Source: a virus
Strand: one strand, 5' to 3'
DNA length: 56,344 nt
Virus record (IMG/VR): IMGVR_UViG_3300036790_000300
Span: 1-56,344 of that record
Shown: piece by piece, positions 29,703 to 37,549 of the stretch
Layout of the letters: each line of letters starts with the position of its first letter
How positions within the stretch are numbered: position 1 is the first letter of the stretch
Program-made: the position numbers and the translations under genes
The notes under the pieces: model-generated
The model's input: only the letters and a program-made list of their open reading frames with translations
What the model was told of the DNA's origin: nothing
The model's database searches: none

Positions 29703-31356
29703 ATTCGTTTGTCTGGATTGGTGAAGACGCGCGCAAGGTAGTTCCATCCCACATGAAGTTCTGCACGCTGCACAACCCCGCCCCGGTGCCTATCGTGCCT
29801 CCACCGGTCGAGTTGCTGGGCCACGCTAAGGTGAACGGTCCGCCAGTGGCAGGCTGACAGACCATGAAGGTGAAGTTGCTGAAGGCGGCATTGCTACCTG
29901 GGGTAGAAATGGTGAACGTGGACGTAGCGTTTGCGGACAGCGTGGCTTTCTGCCAATTGCTCCCAGAACTGAAGGCGCACGCGCTCGTGCAGGAGTAGGT
30001 GGCTGAATTTCCGGTATACATGCCACCGTTCTTCAGCCAAGTCGATCCGAAGTTGATCTGGCTGGCAGTGGTCGAACTTCCGGTAAATCCGAATATGCAG
30101 GTGCCGGTGCCGTTTTGCTTGGTCACAACATTCGATTCATCGAAAATATTGCACCACGTTGTCTTGGTCGCATTGAATCCTAGATTAGTGTCCGCGGCCC
30201 ATCGGTTGGACGTGGAGCCATAGATGCGGATGCCGTTCACCATGGCCTGAGGCTCTGTTGATTGATCGAACTGGATGGCCGTAGCCACATCGTCTGGACC
30301 GCTCGTGCCCATGTATGCCGTACCGCCCAGAATGCGCGTCAGCAATCCGCGAATATGAAAGCCGTAGGTGGTCGGGGAATCGCAGTACTCCTCGGCCAGC
30401 GTTCCACCGCCGGCATACTCGTCGAAGCAGGCCGTCATTACGGTGTCCCATGCATGGTTGAAGCTGAAGTAATTGTTCCCGCCCACGTGGTCCTGCCAGC
30501 CAATCGAGCAATTATGCAGGACGTTATATGACACGTTGTCATCGGTGAAACTTCCCTGCGTACCATTCCCGCCTGAGATGTAAACGCATGTGCTTCCTGC
30601 GGGACCAGGTGTCAGTCCCAGACTCAGGCCAAATCCAACATGGGAGACGAATCCCTCATTTCCGCCCGCACCAACACCGGCATCATCTCCCCAGTAAACG
30701 CCTTTGCCGTTCACCGCTAGATTAATGATGTTGGACACGGCGATGTTCACATGGTGGCCCTGCATCACCCAGACGAGAACGGGGGAGAGGCTGTTCCCGT
30801 TTATCGTTCCCGGGCCATAAATACCAACGTGATTCGGTGTCTGCGATGTGCCGGTGCTTACAAGCGCCGTGCTTGCAGCCGTGCCGCCAGAGAGCGTCAT
30901 AGGCCCATCTCCATCGACAATCCAGTTGCCCAGAAATGGCACCGTGCAACTCGTTCCGAAGTAGGCTGTCGACGGAGGAAAGTAGAGCACGGCTCCAACA
31001 CTCAAAGCATACGTGGCCGCGTTCGTGAGCGCCGTGCAGTTGTCCGTCGCCCCATCCCCAACGGCGCCGAACCAGCGAACGTCGGTGCGCGGCAGTTTCA
31101 GGACCGCATCTGGGGCGCTTATCGGAACGGCGAATGCCGGTCCGCCGGTGGTGCCTATTGATCCCCAGGTGCCGTTCTGGCAGGTGTAAAGACCTCCATT
31201 GGGGGTCTGGAGTCTGATCGGAAGGACTGTCGTGCATGCACCGGTAGGAGCGCTGGAGACAGGCAGGATTTGCGGGTTGGTGACCTGGGCATACGCTGCA
31301 AGAGGTGTGAATAGCGCCGCTAGGAGCCCAAGTCTGAGCCATGCAAGTTTTGGCAT
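29701..31356 (-). CDS. Exported right-handed beta-helix (pectate-lyase-fold) protein
   Basis: A 551-aa protein. Residues 1-23 are a clear Sec signal peptide (LGLLAALFTPLAAYA, cut before Q). A 45-aa module (QVTNPQILPVSSAPTGACT ... LYTCQNGTWG) is shared with the next gene. Then comes DVRWFGAVGDGATDN, the usual entry to tailspike or glycanase beta-helices, and repeated Gly/Asn strands up to about residue 400, ending in a beta-rich C-domain. It is probably a polysaccharide-degrading enzyme or tailspike. A signal peptide is odd for a virion part that assembles in the cytoplasm. Confidence 0.75.
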   Translation of the reverse strand: MPKLAWLRLGLLAALFTPLAAYAQVTNPQILPVSSAPTGACTTVLPIRLQTPNGGLYTCQNGTWGSIGTTGGPAFAVPISAPDAVLKLPRTDVRWFGAVGDGATDNCTALTNAATYALSVGAVLYFPPSTAYFGTSCTVPFLGNWIVDGDGPMTLSGGTAASTALVSTGTSQTPNHVGIYGPGTINGNSLSPVLVWVMQGHHVNIAVSNIINLAVNGKGVYWGDDAGVGAGGNEGFVSHVGFGLSLGLTPGPAGSTCVYISGGNGTQGSFTDDNVSYNVLHNCSIGWQDHVGGNNYFSFNHAWDTVMTACFDEYAGGGTLAEEYCDSPTTYGFHIRGLLTRILGGTAYMGTSGPDDVATAIQFDQSTEPQAMVNGIRIYGSTSNRWAADTNLGFNATKTTWCNIFDESNVVTKQNGTGTCIFGFTGSSTTASQINFGSTWLKNGGMYTGNSATYSCTSACAFSSGSNWQKATLSANATSTFTISTPGSNAAFSNFTFMVCQPATGGPFTLAWPSNSTGGGTIGTGAGLCSVQNFMWDGTTLRASSPIQTNE

Positions 31357-31363
31357 GCTTGGC

Positions 31364-31981
31364 CTAATGTATCCGTGTCACGACGGGCTCGGTTTCCCAG
31401 GTAGGAGTGCCGGTGCCGCTTAAAGCCAGGACCGCGAAAGACAGGGTCGAATTAGCCGCTACAGCAAGCGGTATGCAGGTAGAAAACTGCAGCCCGGTGC
31501 TCGTTAGGTTTGCCGTGGGACCAATCGTGCTGGTCGATCTGCTCGTGCCTCCCGGTGTCGTATAGGTGGCCTGCACGGCTACCGTACCTCCCGATCCCGC
31601 CGTGGCGATAAACACCAATGGGCAGAACTGAAAGGTGGCTCCAGCGGGGGCGCTGGTGGTGTAAAGCGTCTGCACTCCCGTTGTACCCGATGCCCCAAGC
31701 CCGGTGAATGAGCCTTGATAGACAACGCAGGGCGTGGTCACGGTCGTTGCCGCGAGACAGGCTGCCGGCGTTAAGTTTGACGCTGGAGTCAGCACTCCCC
31801 AGGTACCGCTTTGGCAGCTATAGAGAACGCCGGCGGGCGCCAGTAGCTCGAGCGGCAGATTGGCGGTACACGCGCCCGAAGGGGCTGCGGATACCACGAT
31901 GATGCTGGGATTGGTCACTTGCGCCAGCGCTGGGATGGAAGAGAGCAGCAGGGCCAGGATCGCTAAAGCGTATCTCTTCAC
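31364..31981 (-). CDS. Exported 205-aa protein with shared N-terminal module
   Basis: GTG 31981 (GTGA overlap, AAAGGA upstream). Signal peptide residues 1-20 (RYALAILALLLSSIPALA, cut before Q). The following QVTNPSIIVVSAAPSGACT ... LYSCQSGTWG module matches the 551-aa protein. The C-terminal 120 residues form a beta-sandwich-like domain (FCPLVFIATAGSGGTVAVQA), perhaps carbohydrate-binding. It may work with the downstream beta-helix protein. Confidence 0.65.
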   Translation of the reverse strand: MKRYALAILALLLSSIPALAQVTNPSIIVVSAAPSGACTANLPLELLAPAGVLYSCQSGTWGVLTPASNLTPAACLAATTVTTPCVVYQGSFTGLGASGTTGVQTLYTTSAPAGATFQFCPLVFIATAGSGGTVAVQATYTTPGGTSRSTSTIGPTANLTSTGLQFSTCIPLAVAANSTLSFAVLALSGTGTPTWETEPVVTRIH

Positions 31982-32103
31982 GAGAGAATCCTTTCCAGAA
32001 TCCACATCCCAGCCCACAAAACCATGCTGGAGGCAACGCCGAACACGAGAGACCTGGGGCCTCCCATGCGGTCATCGACCTCCGGCATGTAGAGCATCTT
32101 CAT
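31978..32103 (-). CDS. Single-TM 41-aa protein
   Basis: Coupled on both sides (TAATG and GTGA). N-terminal polar part, then a membrane helix (SLVFGVASSMVLWAGMWILE). Unknown. Confidence 0.55.
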   Translation of the reverse strand: MKMLYMPEVDDRMGGPRSLVFGVASSMVLWAGMWILERILS

Positions 32104-32579
32104 TATGTGCTCTGGCCGAAGACGATGCCCGTCGGCGTCGCGGTGGGGATTGATGGCGTGATGGTGGCCGTAATCGACGTTGGCGAGGTGGACGGGCTGG
32201 GCGTGATGCCAGACGCCGTGTAGACCACGTTGAACGGATTGGCTGGATCGTCAACGAAGGTCGACGGCAGCGGAATGGTAACGATCAGGCCAGTCGTGTC
32301 AACGGTTGGGGTGACGGTCGGGTCGCTCGACACCACGGCGAAGGTTGTCCCGGCGGGAAAGGCAGATCCGGCGGGGGAGAGTGTTCCGGTATAGACGAGA
32401 GTGTTGCCTGCGACGGGAGGAAGCATTGTTGTCTCCTGAAACGTGATGACGGTTGGGGTTGAAACCTTTGGCTCTTCATCCTTGACGAGCCGGTGTAATA
32501 GGCGATTGTTCTCGCGCAACTCCTTCAGAATCTCGTAAAGCAGGCGATCCGTCGGAAAGAAGTATTTCTTGTCTTCCAC
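32103..32579 (-). CDS. Coiled-coil plus Ig-like domain protein
   Basis: A 158-aa protein. Residues 8-35 form a short coil (DRLLYEILKELRENNRLLHR); residues 45-158 are Thr/Pro/Ser-rich beta strands (LVYTGTLSPAGSAFPAGTTF, SITATITPSIPTATP) like an Ig-like surface domain. No signal peptide. Possibly a virion decoration or fibre part. Confidence 0.6.
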   Translation of the reverse strand: MEDKKYFFPTDRLLYEILKELRENNRLLHRLVKDEEPKVSTPTVITFQETTMLPPVAGNTLVYTGTLSPAGSAFPAGTTFAVVSSDPTVTPTVDTTGLIVTIPLPSTFVDDPANPFNVVYTASGITPSPSTSPTSITATITPSIPTATPTGIVFGQST

Positions 32580-32580
32580 C

Positions 32581-32838
32581 TCAAACCTGCGTTTCTACCC
32601 ACGATTTCAGGTCGTCGCAGAACTTGTCGAAGTTCTTCAGGTGCGGTCCATGCAGCACGGTCAGCACGAGAGTTTGCGTGGCCGGGATATAGTCCCACTT
32701 CACGTCCGCGCCAAACTTGGCAGCCCCTCCCTCGTCGCCCACCATTTTGAGACCCTTGGTGCTGACCGTAGTCTCGAGCCGCGCGAAGCGGTCTGGCGCG
32801 TAGTTGGTGATGGTGATGGTCTCGGTGGGGCTGCTCAC
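32581..32838 (-). CDS. Unknown 85-aa protein
   Basis: Strand-rich (TETITITNYAPDRFARLETT, TQTLVLTVLHGPHL) then a helix (KNFDKFCDDLKSWVE). Coupled by GTGA with its upstream neighbour, whose stop it overlaps. Family unknown. Confidence 0.6.
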   Translation of the reverse strand: MSSPTETITITNYAPDRFARLETTVSTKGLKMVGDEGGAAKFGADVKWDYIPATQTLVLTVLHGPHLKNFDKFCDDLKSWVETQV

Positions 32839-33275
32839 GCAGGCACCTTCACCGTGGTCACAGTGCTGGTCCCTGCGGCCGCTGTCGGCGCCGGGAGAGC
32901 GTTGAGCGAATCAACGATGGCCTGCACGTACGCCTCGATCTCCGCCAGGGTCGGAGTGGTTCCATACTCCTTTTGGTAGTAGGCGACAAATATCGGCTCG
33001 AGTCCGTTGACTACCGCCGCCAGCTTCGTGGTTCCTCCGCCCGACGTAGAAGACAGGATGCTCTGGCCCGTCGCTTCCGCTTGCAAGATGGACGACTCGA
33101 CGAGGTTGTAGAGCGGCGCTATTGTTGGAAATGCGGTGTCCACGATTGGTTCCGCAACCTCACCCAGCTCGGCGCCCTCTTTAACCACGTCGTTGACGAT
33201 CGGAGCGGCCTTCTTAAACAGGTCCACGATCTTGGATCCGAAATGCTGCAGCAGTGTAGCGACCGGGTTCGACAT
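32835..33275 (-). CDS. Unknown 146-aa protein
   Basis: ATG 33275 with AAAGGAG upstream (GTG 33278 also possible). N-terminal amphipathic helix (LLQHFGSKIVDLFKKAAPIV) and several Ala/Val helices with a Gly/Thr linker in the centre. Not recognised; lysis-cassette location suggests a membrane-linked role. Confidence 0.6.
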   Translation of the reverse strand: MSNPVATLLQHFGSKIVDLFKKAAPIVNDVVKEGAELGEVAEPIVDTAFPTIAPLYNLVESSILQAEATGQSILSSTSGGGTTKLAAVVNGLEPIFVAYYQKEYGTTPTLAEIEAYVQAIVDSLNALPAPTAAAGTSTVTTVKVPA

Positions 33276-33544
33276 CACTTCTCCTTTGGGACGGGCATCG
33301 CTTCGTTGGTTATCTGGGGGACTTTCTGGGCCTGCTTCAGGCCGAACATCGGTACAGCCAGCGAGGGGTACTGGGCTCGAATGCTCAGCGACACCGCGGC
33401 GACCGTGTTCACGATGAAGGTCTCGTAGAACTTCTTGAAGCGGGGATAGTCGTCGTAGGTCGAAGCAGGCGGGAGAATATTCGCCGCCGCCGATGCCCCT
33501 GCCACTACCGCTGTGGCTATATTGAACACGTTTGCCAGCGTCAT
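33275..33544 (-). CDS. Unknown 89-aa protein with hydrophobic N-terminus
   Basis: Residues 1-24 (LANVFNIATAVVAGASAAANI) could be a membrane or signal segment; a second hydrophobic stretch follows (FIVNTVAAVSLSIRA). Overlaps on both sides by ATGA/TGATG. Unknown. Confidence 0.55.
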   Translation of the reverse strand: MTLANVFNIATAVVAGASAAANILPPASTYDDYPRFKKFYETFIVNTVAAVSLSIRAQYPSLAVPMFGLKQAQKVPQITNEAMPVPKEK

Positions 33545-33708
33545 TGTTTCTTACCGATCCTCTCTTTGGCCGGTTCCGCTTTGGCGAAACATCCGGACCT
33601 TTCCGTCAGAGCCCAGTCAACCTTGTCCCACGGATAGTGATTCCAACCGTCTTCGTAGGGCCAGCACACGATGGACTGGCCGCACCGGCTGCACTCTGCA
33701 ATGTCCAT
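33541..33708 (-). CDS. Small Cys/Trp-rich protein
   Basis: A 55-aa protein; CSRCGQSIVCW near the N-terminus and Cys40 (SGCFAK) make a zinc-type site. Trp-rich centre. It sits directly downstream of the endolysin. Confidence 0.55.
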   Translation of the reverse strand: MDIAECSRCGQSIVCWPYEDGWNHYPWDKVDWALTERSGCFAKAEPAKERIGKKQ

Positions 33709-33734
33709 ATTCGGCCCCGATAATGATTGACACT

Positions 33735-34121
33735 TTACGCGAAAAAAGTGTGCTTGCCTATGATTGCTTTTACCGGGTGCTGCGAAACATTCTTAACGAT
33801 TGAATTGAAGAACCAGCCGGATGTGGCGGTGGAGAGGTTGGCATAATAGAGCGCCCCGTTCGCGATGTCTTCCACGGGTCCAGCATAGAAGCCGTTCGCG
33901 ATCGCTACCGCTTGCAGATATTGGGGGTCGTTCTGGGCCGGTTGGGGTCCGGCGCCATCCATCGAAGTGAACTGGTTCTTGCCGGTGACCACCTGCTCCA
34001 CGGTCTGGTTCCATGCGTGGTGGCGATTCCAGATGACGCACGCCACGGCCATCATGCCGCAGTAGCCTTCACCGCGGGCTTCGCCCCAGAGACATCGTGC
34101 AAAATCGGTCTGCTCGCTCAT
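33735..34121 (-). CDS. SleB/CwlJ-type cell-wall hydrolase (endolysin)
   Basis: A 128-aa enzyme that cleaves peptidoglycan, probably as a lytic transglycosylase-type hydrolase. The family signature is near-complete: FARCLWGEARGEGYCGMMAV with Glu14/Glu18, VIWNR, GKNQFTSMDG and DIANGALYYAN. No signal peptide, so a holin is needed; two membrane proteins directly upstream are candidates. The start overlaps the preceding stop. Confidence 0.85.
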   Translation of the reverse strand: MSEQTDFARCLWGEARGEGYCGMMAVACVIWNRHHAWNQTVEQVVTGKNQFTSMDGAGPQPAQNDPQYLQAVAIANGFYAGPVEDIANGALYYANLSTATSGWFFNSIVKNVSQHPVKAIIGKHTFFA

Positions 34122-34334
34122 TTAGTGAATGTGGTGCGCGAGGGCGTAAATGGATACGGCTGTTGCCAGCACAGCAACTCCTATGCCGGTGTTCAGCGTG
34201 GCGAGCACGAGTTTTCCTCTCCAGTCGTGATGCCAGGTCGTCTTTGGCTCCTTCGATTGCATGGGAAAGAGTTTCGCTGGCTGACGGTTCTTGAGGGCAT
34301 GGCCCATAATCTCTCCTTCAACCCACTCAGCCAT
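34122..34334 (-). CDS. Single-TM protein, holin or spanin candidate
   Basis: ATG 34334 has AAGGAA 5 bp upstream. Basic, polar N-terminus and one C-terminal membrane helix (LVLATLNTGIGVAVLATAVS). It is immediately upstream of the endolysin, the usual holin place. The single helix with a long polar part is unusual, so the call is tentative. Confidence 0.55.
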   Translation of the reverse strand: MAEWVEGEIMGHALKNRQPAKLFPMQSKEPKTTWHHDWRGKLVLATLNTGIGVAVLATAVSIYALAHHIH

Positions 34335-34701
34335 TAGATTCCTTTCCACGGAAAAATTGCATCCTGAACCCCAATAAATTTATGACGGTCAAAAACCCGC
34401 TGATTACTCCGAACACGTACTTGTACACGTCCAGGGTTTCGTGGTTATCATCGGCGGTTTTTCGTATCTCCTTTATTTGCCCCGCGAGGTCATTGTTGTA
34501 CTTCTCCACCGTCTGATCCGTGGTGTCGATGTGGTGTTCCTGCTCGCGCACCTTCTCGTATATGACCCCGTCATGCTGGGCCCCGATCGGTATCGCAAAT
34601 ATCAGCACAGTGACGCAGACGAAGATAGCGTGGACTATCAGGCCGAGGTGCCGGGTCCACCAACGGTCAATGCCTTCTGGGATGGGGGTTTCTCTGTACA
34701 T
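34327..34701 (-). CDS. Two-TM coiled-coil protein, holin-like
   Basis: A 124-aa protein (ATG 34701; GTG 34734 possible). TM1 at about 17-40 (GLIVHAIFVCVTVLIFAIPI), a coiled coil (EKVREQEHHIDTTDQTVEKY), and TM2 at about 95-115 (VFGVISGFLTVINLLGF). Membrane-anchored coil proteins of this type occur beside phage endolysins. Holin or lysis regulator is likely. Confidence 0.55.
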   Translation of the reverse strand: MYRETPIPEGIDRWWTRHLGLIVHAIFVCVTVLIFAIPIGAQHDGVIYEKVREQEHHIDTTDQTVEKYNNDLAGQIKEIRKTADDNHETLDVYKYVFGVISGFLTVINLLGFRMQFFRGKESNG

Positions 34702-34747
34702 TGGCCATTTGTTGTTACCGTGTAGTATAGGCACCCTGCGTGGCCCG

Positions 34748-34762
34748 CGCTATGGAATAGCG
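34748..34762. repeat. Perfect palindrome CGCTAT-GGA-ATAGCG
   Basis: Six-bp arms with a 3-bp centre, in the gap between the 684-aa gene and the holin-like gene. No T-run follows on either strand, so an operator or processing hairpin is more likely than a terminator. Confidence 0.45.
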
Positions 34763-34793
34763 TCCTATCTTCCCATCCTGAAACTAACTCCTC

Positions 34794-36848
34794 CTAATTG
34801 CAATTGATCTCAGCTAGAGTCGGTCCTGCCGCCCACCACGTAGATATACCGGTTCCGGTTATGGCAGAGCCGGTGCAGGTTTTGATGTTGGTGTTGTTGG
34901 AGATGGTGTCATTGGCGCCGACGTTGATGGTTACGAAGACGTCGTTATAAAGACCATCGAACGCGGTGTAGGTTGTGGCTGAAGTATCCTGCAGGCTGAG
35001 GTGCTTGTAGTAGCTGAAGTGCAGCGTGCCGCCTGTATTGCTCGCTATGTTGGTCGTCACGTCGTACAAGGACAGACTCACGTCCGCGCCAGGGTTTCCG
35101 AAGTTGTTGCCGCCGATAGCGCCGCCGATATAGCCGGACGTGCCGATAGCGCCAAAGGTATTTACCGGCTGCTGGACTGTAGACGGGGGTTCCCCAATTA
35201 CGTTGTTGGGGAAGAACATATTCCAGACCGCCCAGAAAGGCCAGAGGCCGCCATCCTGCGTGAATTGGTTCAATATGAACCTGGATCCAAGCATTCCCTC
35301 GGTGCCGCCAGTGGCAAAGTCCGGACCTTCGCCGCCGATACCGGAACATGCCGGATCGGTACTCACTCCACCGGGGTTGGAACTGAAATTGGCGGGGTTC
35401 AGGGTAGGCGAAGTGCAGAACCCATTGATGGTGTTTTTGAAGTAGTTGCCGCCGGAGCCGGTGCCGAGATGGATGGCATCCCACCAAGAATCGTCCAGCC
35501 GGTTATCAGACACGTCCTCGTTGCCGTCGACGTTCGAGTAGTACCAGATATTGTGCGGTGCGATCTGGAGGAAGCTGTCTCGAAACCACGACCCCTGCCC
35601 TCCGGCGAGACAGACATTTCCGAGATAGTAGCGGTTGTAAAAGCCGCTGTCCTGCAGTTGACCGAATCCAAGCACGTGGTCCCAGTGCGAATCGAGGTCG
35701 GTCAGATCCACGCTGCAGTGAGGTTGGGTGTCCGTGAATCCGGATGCGTTATATGCTCCGCTGTTGTAATACCACTGCAGGTCGGCAGCGAAGAAGATCA
35801 TGGTGCCGCCGCTGTCCTGGCCGCTCGCGCTCTGCGATACGGTTCTTCCGGGTCCACCAAAGTTCTGGAAGCCGATGTTGTGTATCCACGAGTCAGTAGC
35901 GTTGCCCGTATCGTTGATGAGACCAATGTCGGCAGCGTGCCCAGAGCCGGCGCCGTTCAGGAGCACTCCGCCCATCGTGGTTTGACCGGAGTTGGCCGTA
36001 TACACGGTCCCATTGCAGGTGAAGGTCATCGATCCGTTCTGGGTAAACATGGCCTGCGTGGGATCGGACGTATTCAGCGTCGTGCTGTTTCCGTAAGGCG
36101 CCCCCGCTGGGCCTTCGATATCGACCGGTGCGGGTATCTGGATATTGCCGCCTATGGAATACGTGCCGGCCGGGATGTGAATCACCGGCGTGATGCTCTG
36201 CCCCTGGGTAAAGTACTGGCACATTGCAAGCTGGATCGTATTCACCATGGCTGTAGATGGGTTCGACGCCCAGCCGTGGCACCTGACGTCCCAGTTGCCG
36301 GCGTTGTGATCCTCGTTGCAGGTGTAGGTAGTGACCCCGCCGGACGTCTGGACCGTGGTCTCAGGTACCGGCGCGAGGGTGTTGTTGGTGACCCCACCCG
36401 CGACGCCTTCATTGGCGGCCGTCGACCCGCCTATATCTCCACCGCCGCTTCCGCCGCCAGGAGAGCAATCTGTACACACGGTGACCGGCTGGCTGTAGGA
36501 GTTTGGCGGTATCCCTCCGCTGCCAACCACATCGACTGGCGCGCCGGTGGCAGTCCAGAACAGCCATCCGCCGGGATTGATGGAATTAATGGCGTTCGCG
36601 GTGAACGGGTTAGGAAGTGACGTTCCGGTCGAGTTCGAGAAGATGGCTGCCTTGGTCTGCGTGCCGGTCAAATACACGGTCACCTGGCAGGATGGGACTA
36701 TGCCCTGCAGCGTGTTGGTGCTCTGGGTGCCCTGCACTTTTGCGGTGGTCCCGCCCTGCGAGCAATAGCCACTGATCGCTGCGGTGGTTTGCGCGAATAC
36801 AGGCAGCGTGAAGACCGCCATGAAGGACAATAGGAGCAATCTGCGCAT
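34794..36848 (-). CDS. Exported beta-helix tailspike-like protein
   Basis: A 684-aa protein with a signal peptide (residues 1-19, LLLLSFMAVFTLPVFA, cut before Q). Residues 20-130 are a beta-rich domain with Cys pairs, followed by a Gly-rich linker (SPGGGSGGGDIGG). From about 190 to 600 the repeated short strands and Asn/Gly turns (IHIPAGTYSIGGNIQIPAPV, DSWWDAIHLGTGSGGN) indicate a right-handed beta-helix. It heads the lysis operon. Tailspike, or secreted polysaccharide lyase; the signal peptide favours secretion. Confidence 0.72.
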   Translation of the reverse strand: MRRLLLLSFMAVFTLPVFAQTTAAISGYCSQGGTTAKVQGTQSTNTLQGIVPSCQVTVYLTGTQTKAAIFSNSTGTSLPNPFTANAINSINPGGWLFWTATGAPVDVVGSGGIPPNSYSQPVTVCTDCSPGGGSGGGDIGGSTAANEGVAGGVTNNTLAPVPETTVQTSGGVTTYTCNEDHNAGNWDVRCHGWASNPSTAMVNTIQLAMCQYFTQGQSITPVIHIPAGTYSIGGNIQIPAPVDIEGPAGAPYGNSTTLNTSDPTQAMFTQNGSMTFTCNGTVYTANSGQTTMGGVLLNGAGSGHAADIGLINDTGNATDSWIHNIGFQNFGGPGRTVSQSASGQDSGGTMIFFAADLQWYYNSGAYNASGFTDTQPHCSVDLTDLDSHWDHVLGFGQLQDSGFYNRYYLGNVCLAGGQGSWFRDSFLQIAPHNIWYYSNVDGNEDVSDNRLDDSWWDAIHLGTGSGGNYFKNTINGFCTSPTLNPANFSSNPGGVSTDPACSGIGGEGPDFATGGTEGMLGSRFILNQFTQDGGLWPFWAVWNMFFPNNVIGEPPSTVQQPVNTFGAIGTSGYIGGAIGGNNFGNPGADVSLSLYDVTTNIASNTGGTLHFSYYKHLSLQDTSATTYTAFDGLYNDVFVTINVGANDTISNNTNIKTCTGSAITGTGISTWWAAGPTLAEINCN

Positions 36849-36912
36849 GAATCCTCGAGGAAGAGGGGGCGCGCAGTCTACCGGGGTAGGGCGGGCGGAA
36901 TCTCGCTTAAAC

Positions 36913-36921
36913 TGTATACCA
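36913..36921 (-). promoter_or_regulatory. Extended -10 promoter for the lysis operon
   Basis: On the minus strand TGG-TATACA forms an extended -10 box about 65 bp upstream of the 684-aa gene. The -35 region is poor, as expected of the extended -10 type. The motif B-like palindrome lies at its -35 position. Confidence 0.45.
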
Positions 36922-36929
36922 ACTGACAG

Positions 36930-36944
36930 AAAGCGTCACGCTTT
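36930..36944. repeat. Motif B-like palindrome AAAGCGT-C-ACGCTTT
   Basis: Shares the GCGT-C-ACGC core of motif B but with AAA/TTT ends. It is followed 9 bp later by motif A. Confidence 0.55.
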
Positions 36945-36953
36945 TCCTTGCCC

Positions 36954-36964
36954 GACATCCTGTC
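36954..36964. repeat. Motif A palindrome GACA-TCC-TGTC (extended form)
   Basis: Exact copy with flank CGACATCCTGTCGTTTTCTG, identical over 20 bp to the copy at 10425. It lies between the divergent lysis and glycan-cassette promoters. Confidence 0.78.
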
Positions 36965-36985
36965 GTTTTCTGATTTCCAATTTAA

Positions 36986-37015
36986 TTCACTCCATTTCAA
37001 AATATGCTTTACAAT
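36986..37015 (+). promoter_or_regulatory. Promoter of the glycan cassette
   Basis: TTCACT, 18-bp spacer, TACAAT; start codon 19 bp beyond. AT-rich surroundings contrast with the GC-rich genes. Confidence 0.5.
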
Positions 37016-37033
37016 TTCCTGCGAGGAATTGAA

Positions 37034-37549
37034 ATGGAAAACGATACAGCGAATTCGCCGCGACCAAAGAGGAAATATTCCCCGCGTCAACCCAAAGCTC
37101 CAGAAGTGAATTCCAATATTACGCAATTGGAAAGCGGCCTGATACCGCTCATGAATGCGCGACGCGAAGTGAACGGCAGAATGAATTTGGCTGCGCACAA
37201 AGCAAATCTGGCAAATCAGGAATTGCAGGCCGTGCAGGGTGAATTTGCGCAAATTGATGGCGAGATCAATTACACCCTACAGGTCATCTCGCAATTGAAG
37301 GGTGGCGCGCCAACTCCGCAAGGTTCATACATTGCGCCGGGGCCTCCGCAGCAATTCGGATACCCGCAATACCAGCAGCCGCCGTCTCCGCCGTACACCA
37401 ACGCCATTCCGTATCCGCAATTCCCCGGTCCGGCTGAAGGGGTGTCGAGCATGCCTGCGCCGAACCGCGGTCTTTACCCCGACGCAACGGATCGCCTTGA
37501 GAGTGCCGAAGATGTGCGTCAATTCGAGCTCGGGCAAAGAGGCCGGTAA
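37034..37549 (+). CDS. Coiled-coil, Pro/Gln/Tyr-rich protein heading the glycan cassette
   Basis: A 171-aa protein (ATG 37034, CGAGGAA upstream). Basic N-terminus (SPRPKRKYSPRQPKAP), a helical coil from about 35 to 90 (ANQELQAVQGEFAQIDGEIN), then a low-complexity tail of Pro, Gln, Tyr and Ser (QYQQPPSPPYTNAIPYPQFP). No enzyme motif. As first gene of a sugar-modification operon it may be the acceptor that is glycosylated, or a scaffold for the enzymes; both are inference. Confidence 0.65.
   Translation: MENDTANSPRPKRKYSPRQPKAPEVNSNITQLESGLIPLMNARREVNGRMNLAAHKANLANQELQAVQGEFAQIDGEINYTLQVISQLKGGAPTPQGSYIAPGPPQQFGYPQYQQPPSPPYTNAIPYPQFPGPAEGVSSMPAPNRGLYPDATDRLESAEDVRQFELGQRGR

Noticed and set aside
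30530-30540. GACA-CGT-TGTC inside the 551-aa gene as a motif A copy
   Set aside because: Same arms but a different centre and no TTTTC flank; one such match is expected when the centre is free.
34726-34735. TATACT as a minus promoter for the holin-like gene
   Set aside because: No -35 box at proper spacing and no extended -10; it is also part of the codon frame if GTG 34734 is used.
35001-36620. 539-codon open frame antisense to the 684-aa beta-helix gene
   Set aside because: Third-position GC bias creates long antisense frames. The translation is Arg/Val/Ala-rich without motifs, and the minus strand has signal peptide, ribosome context and fold.
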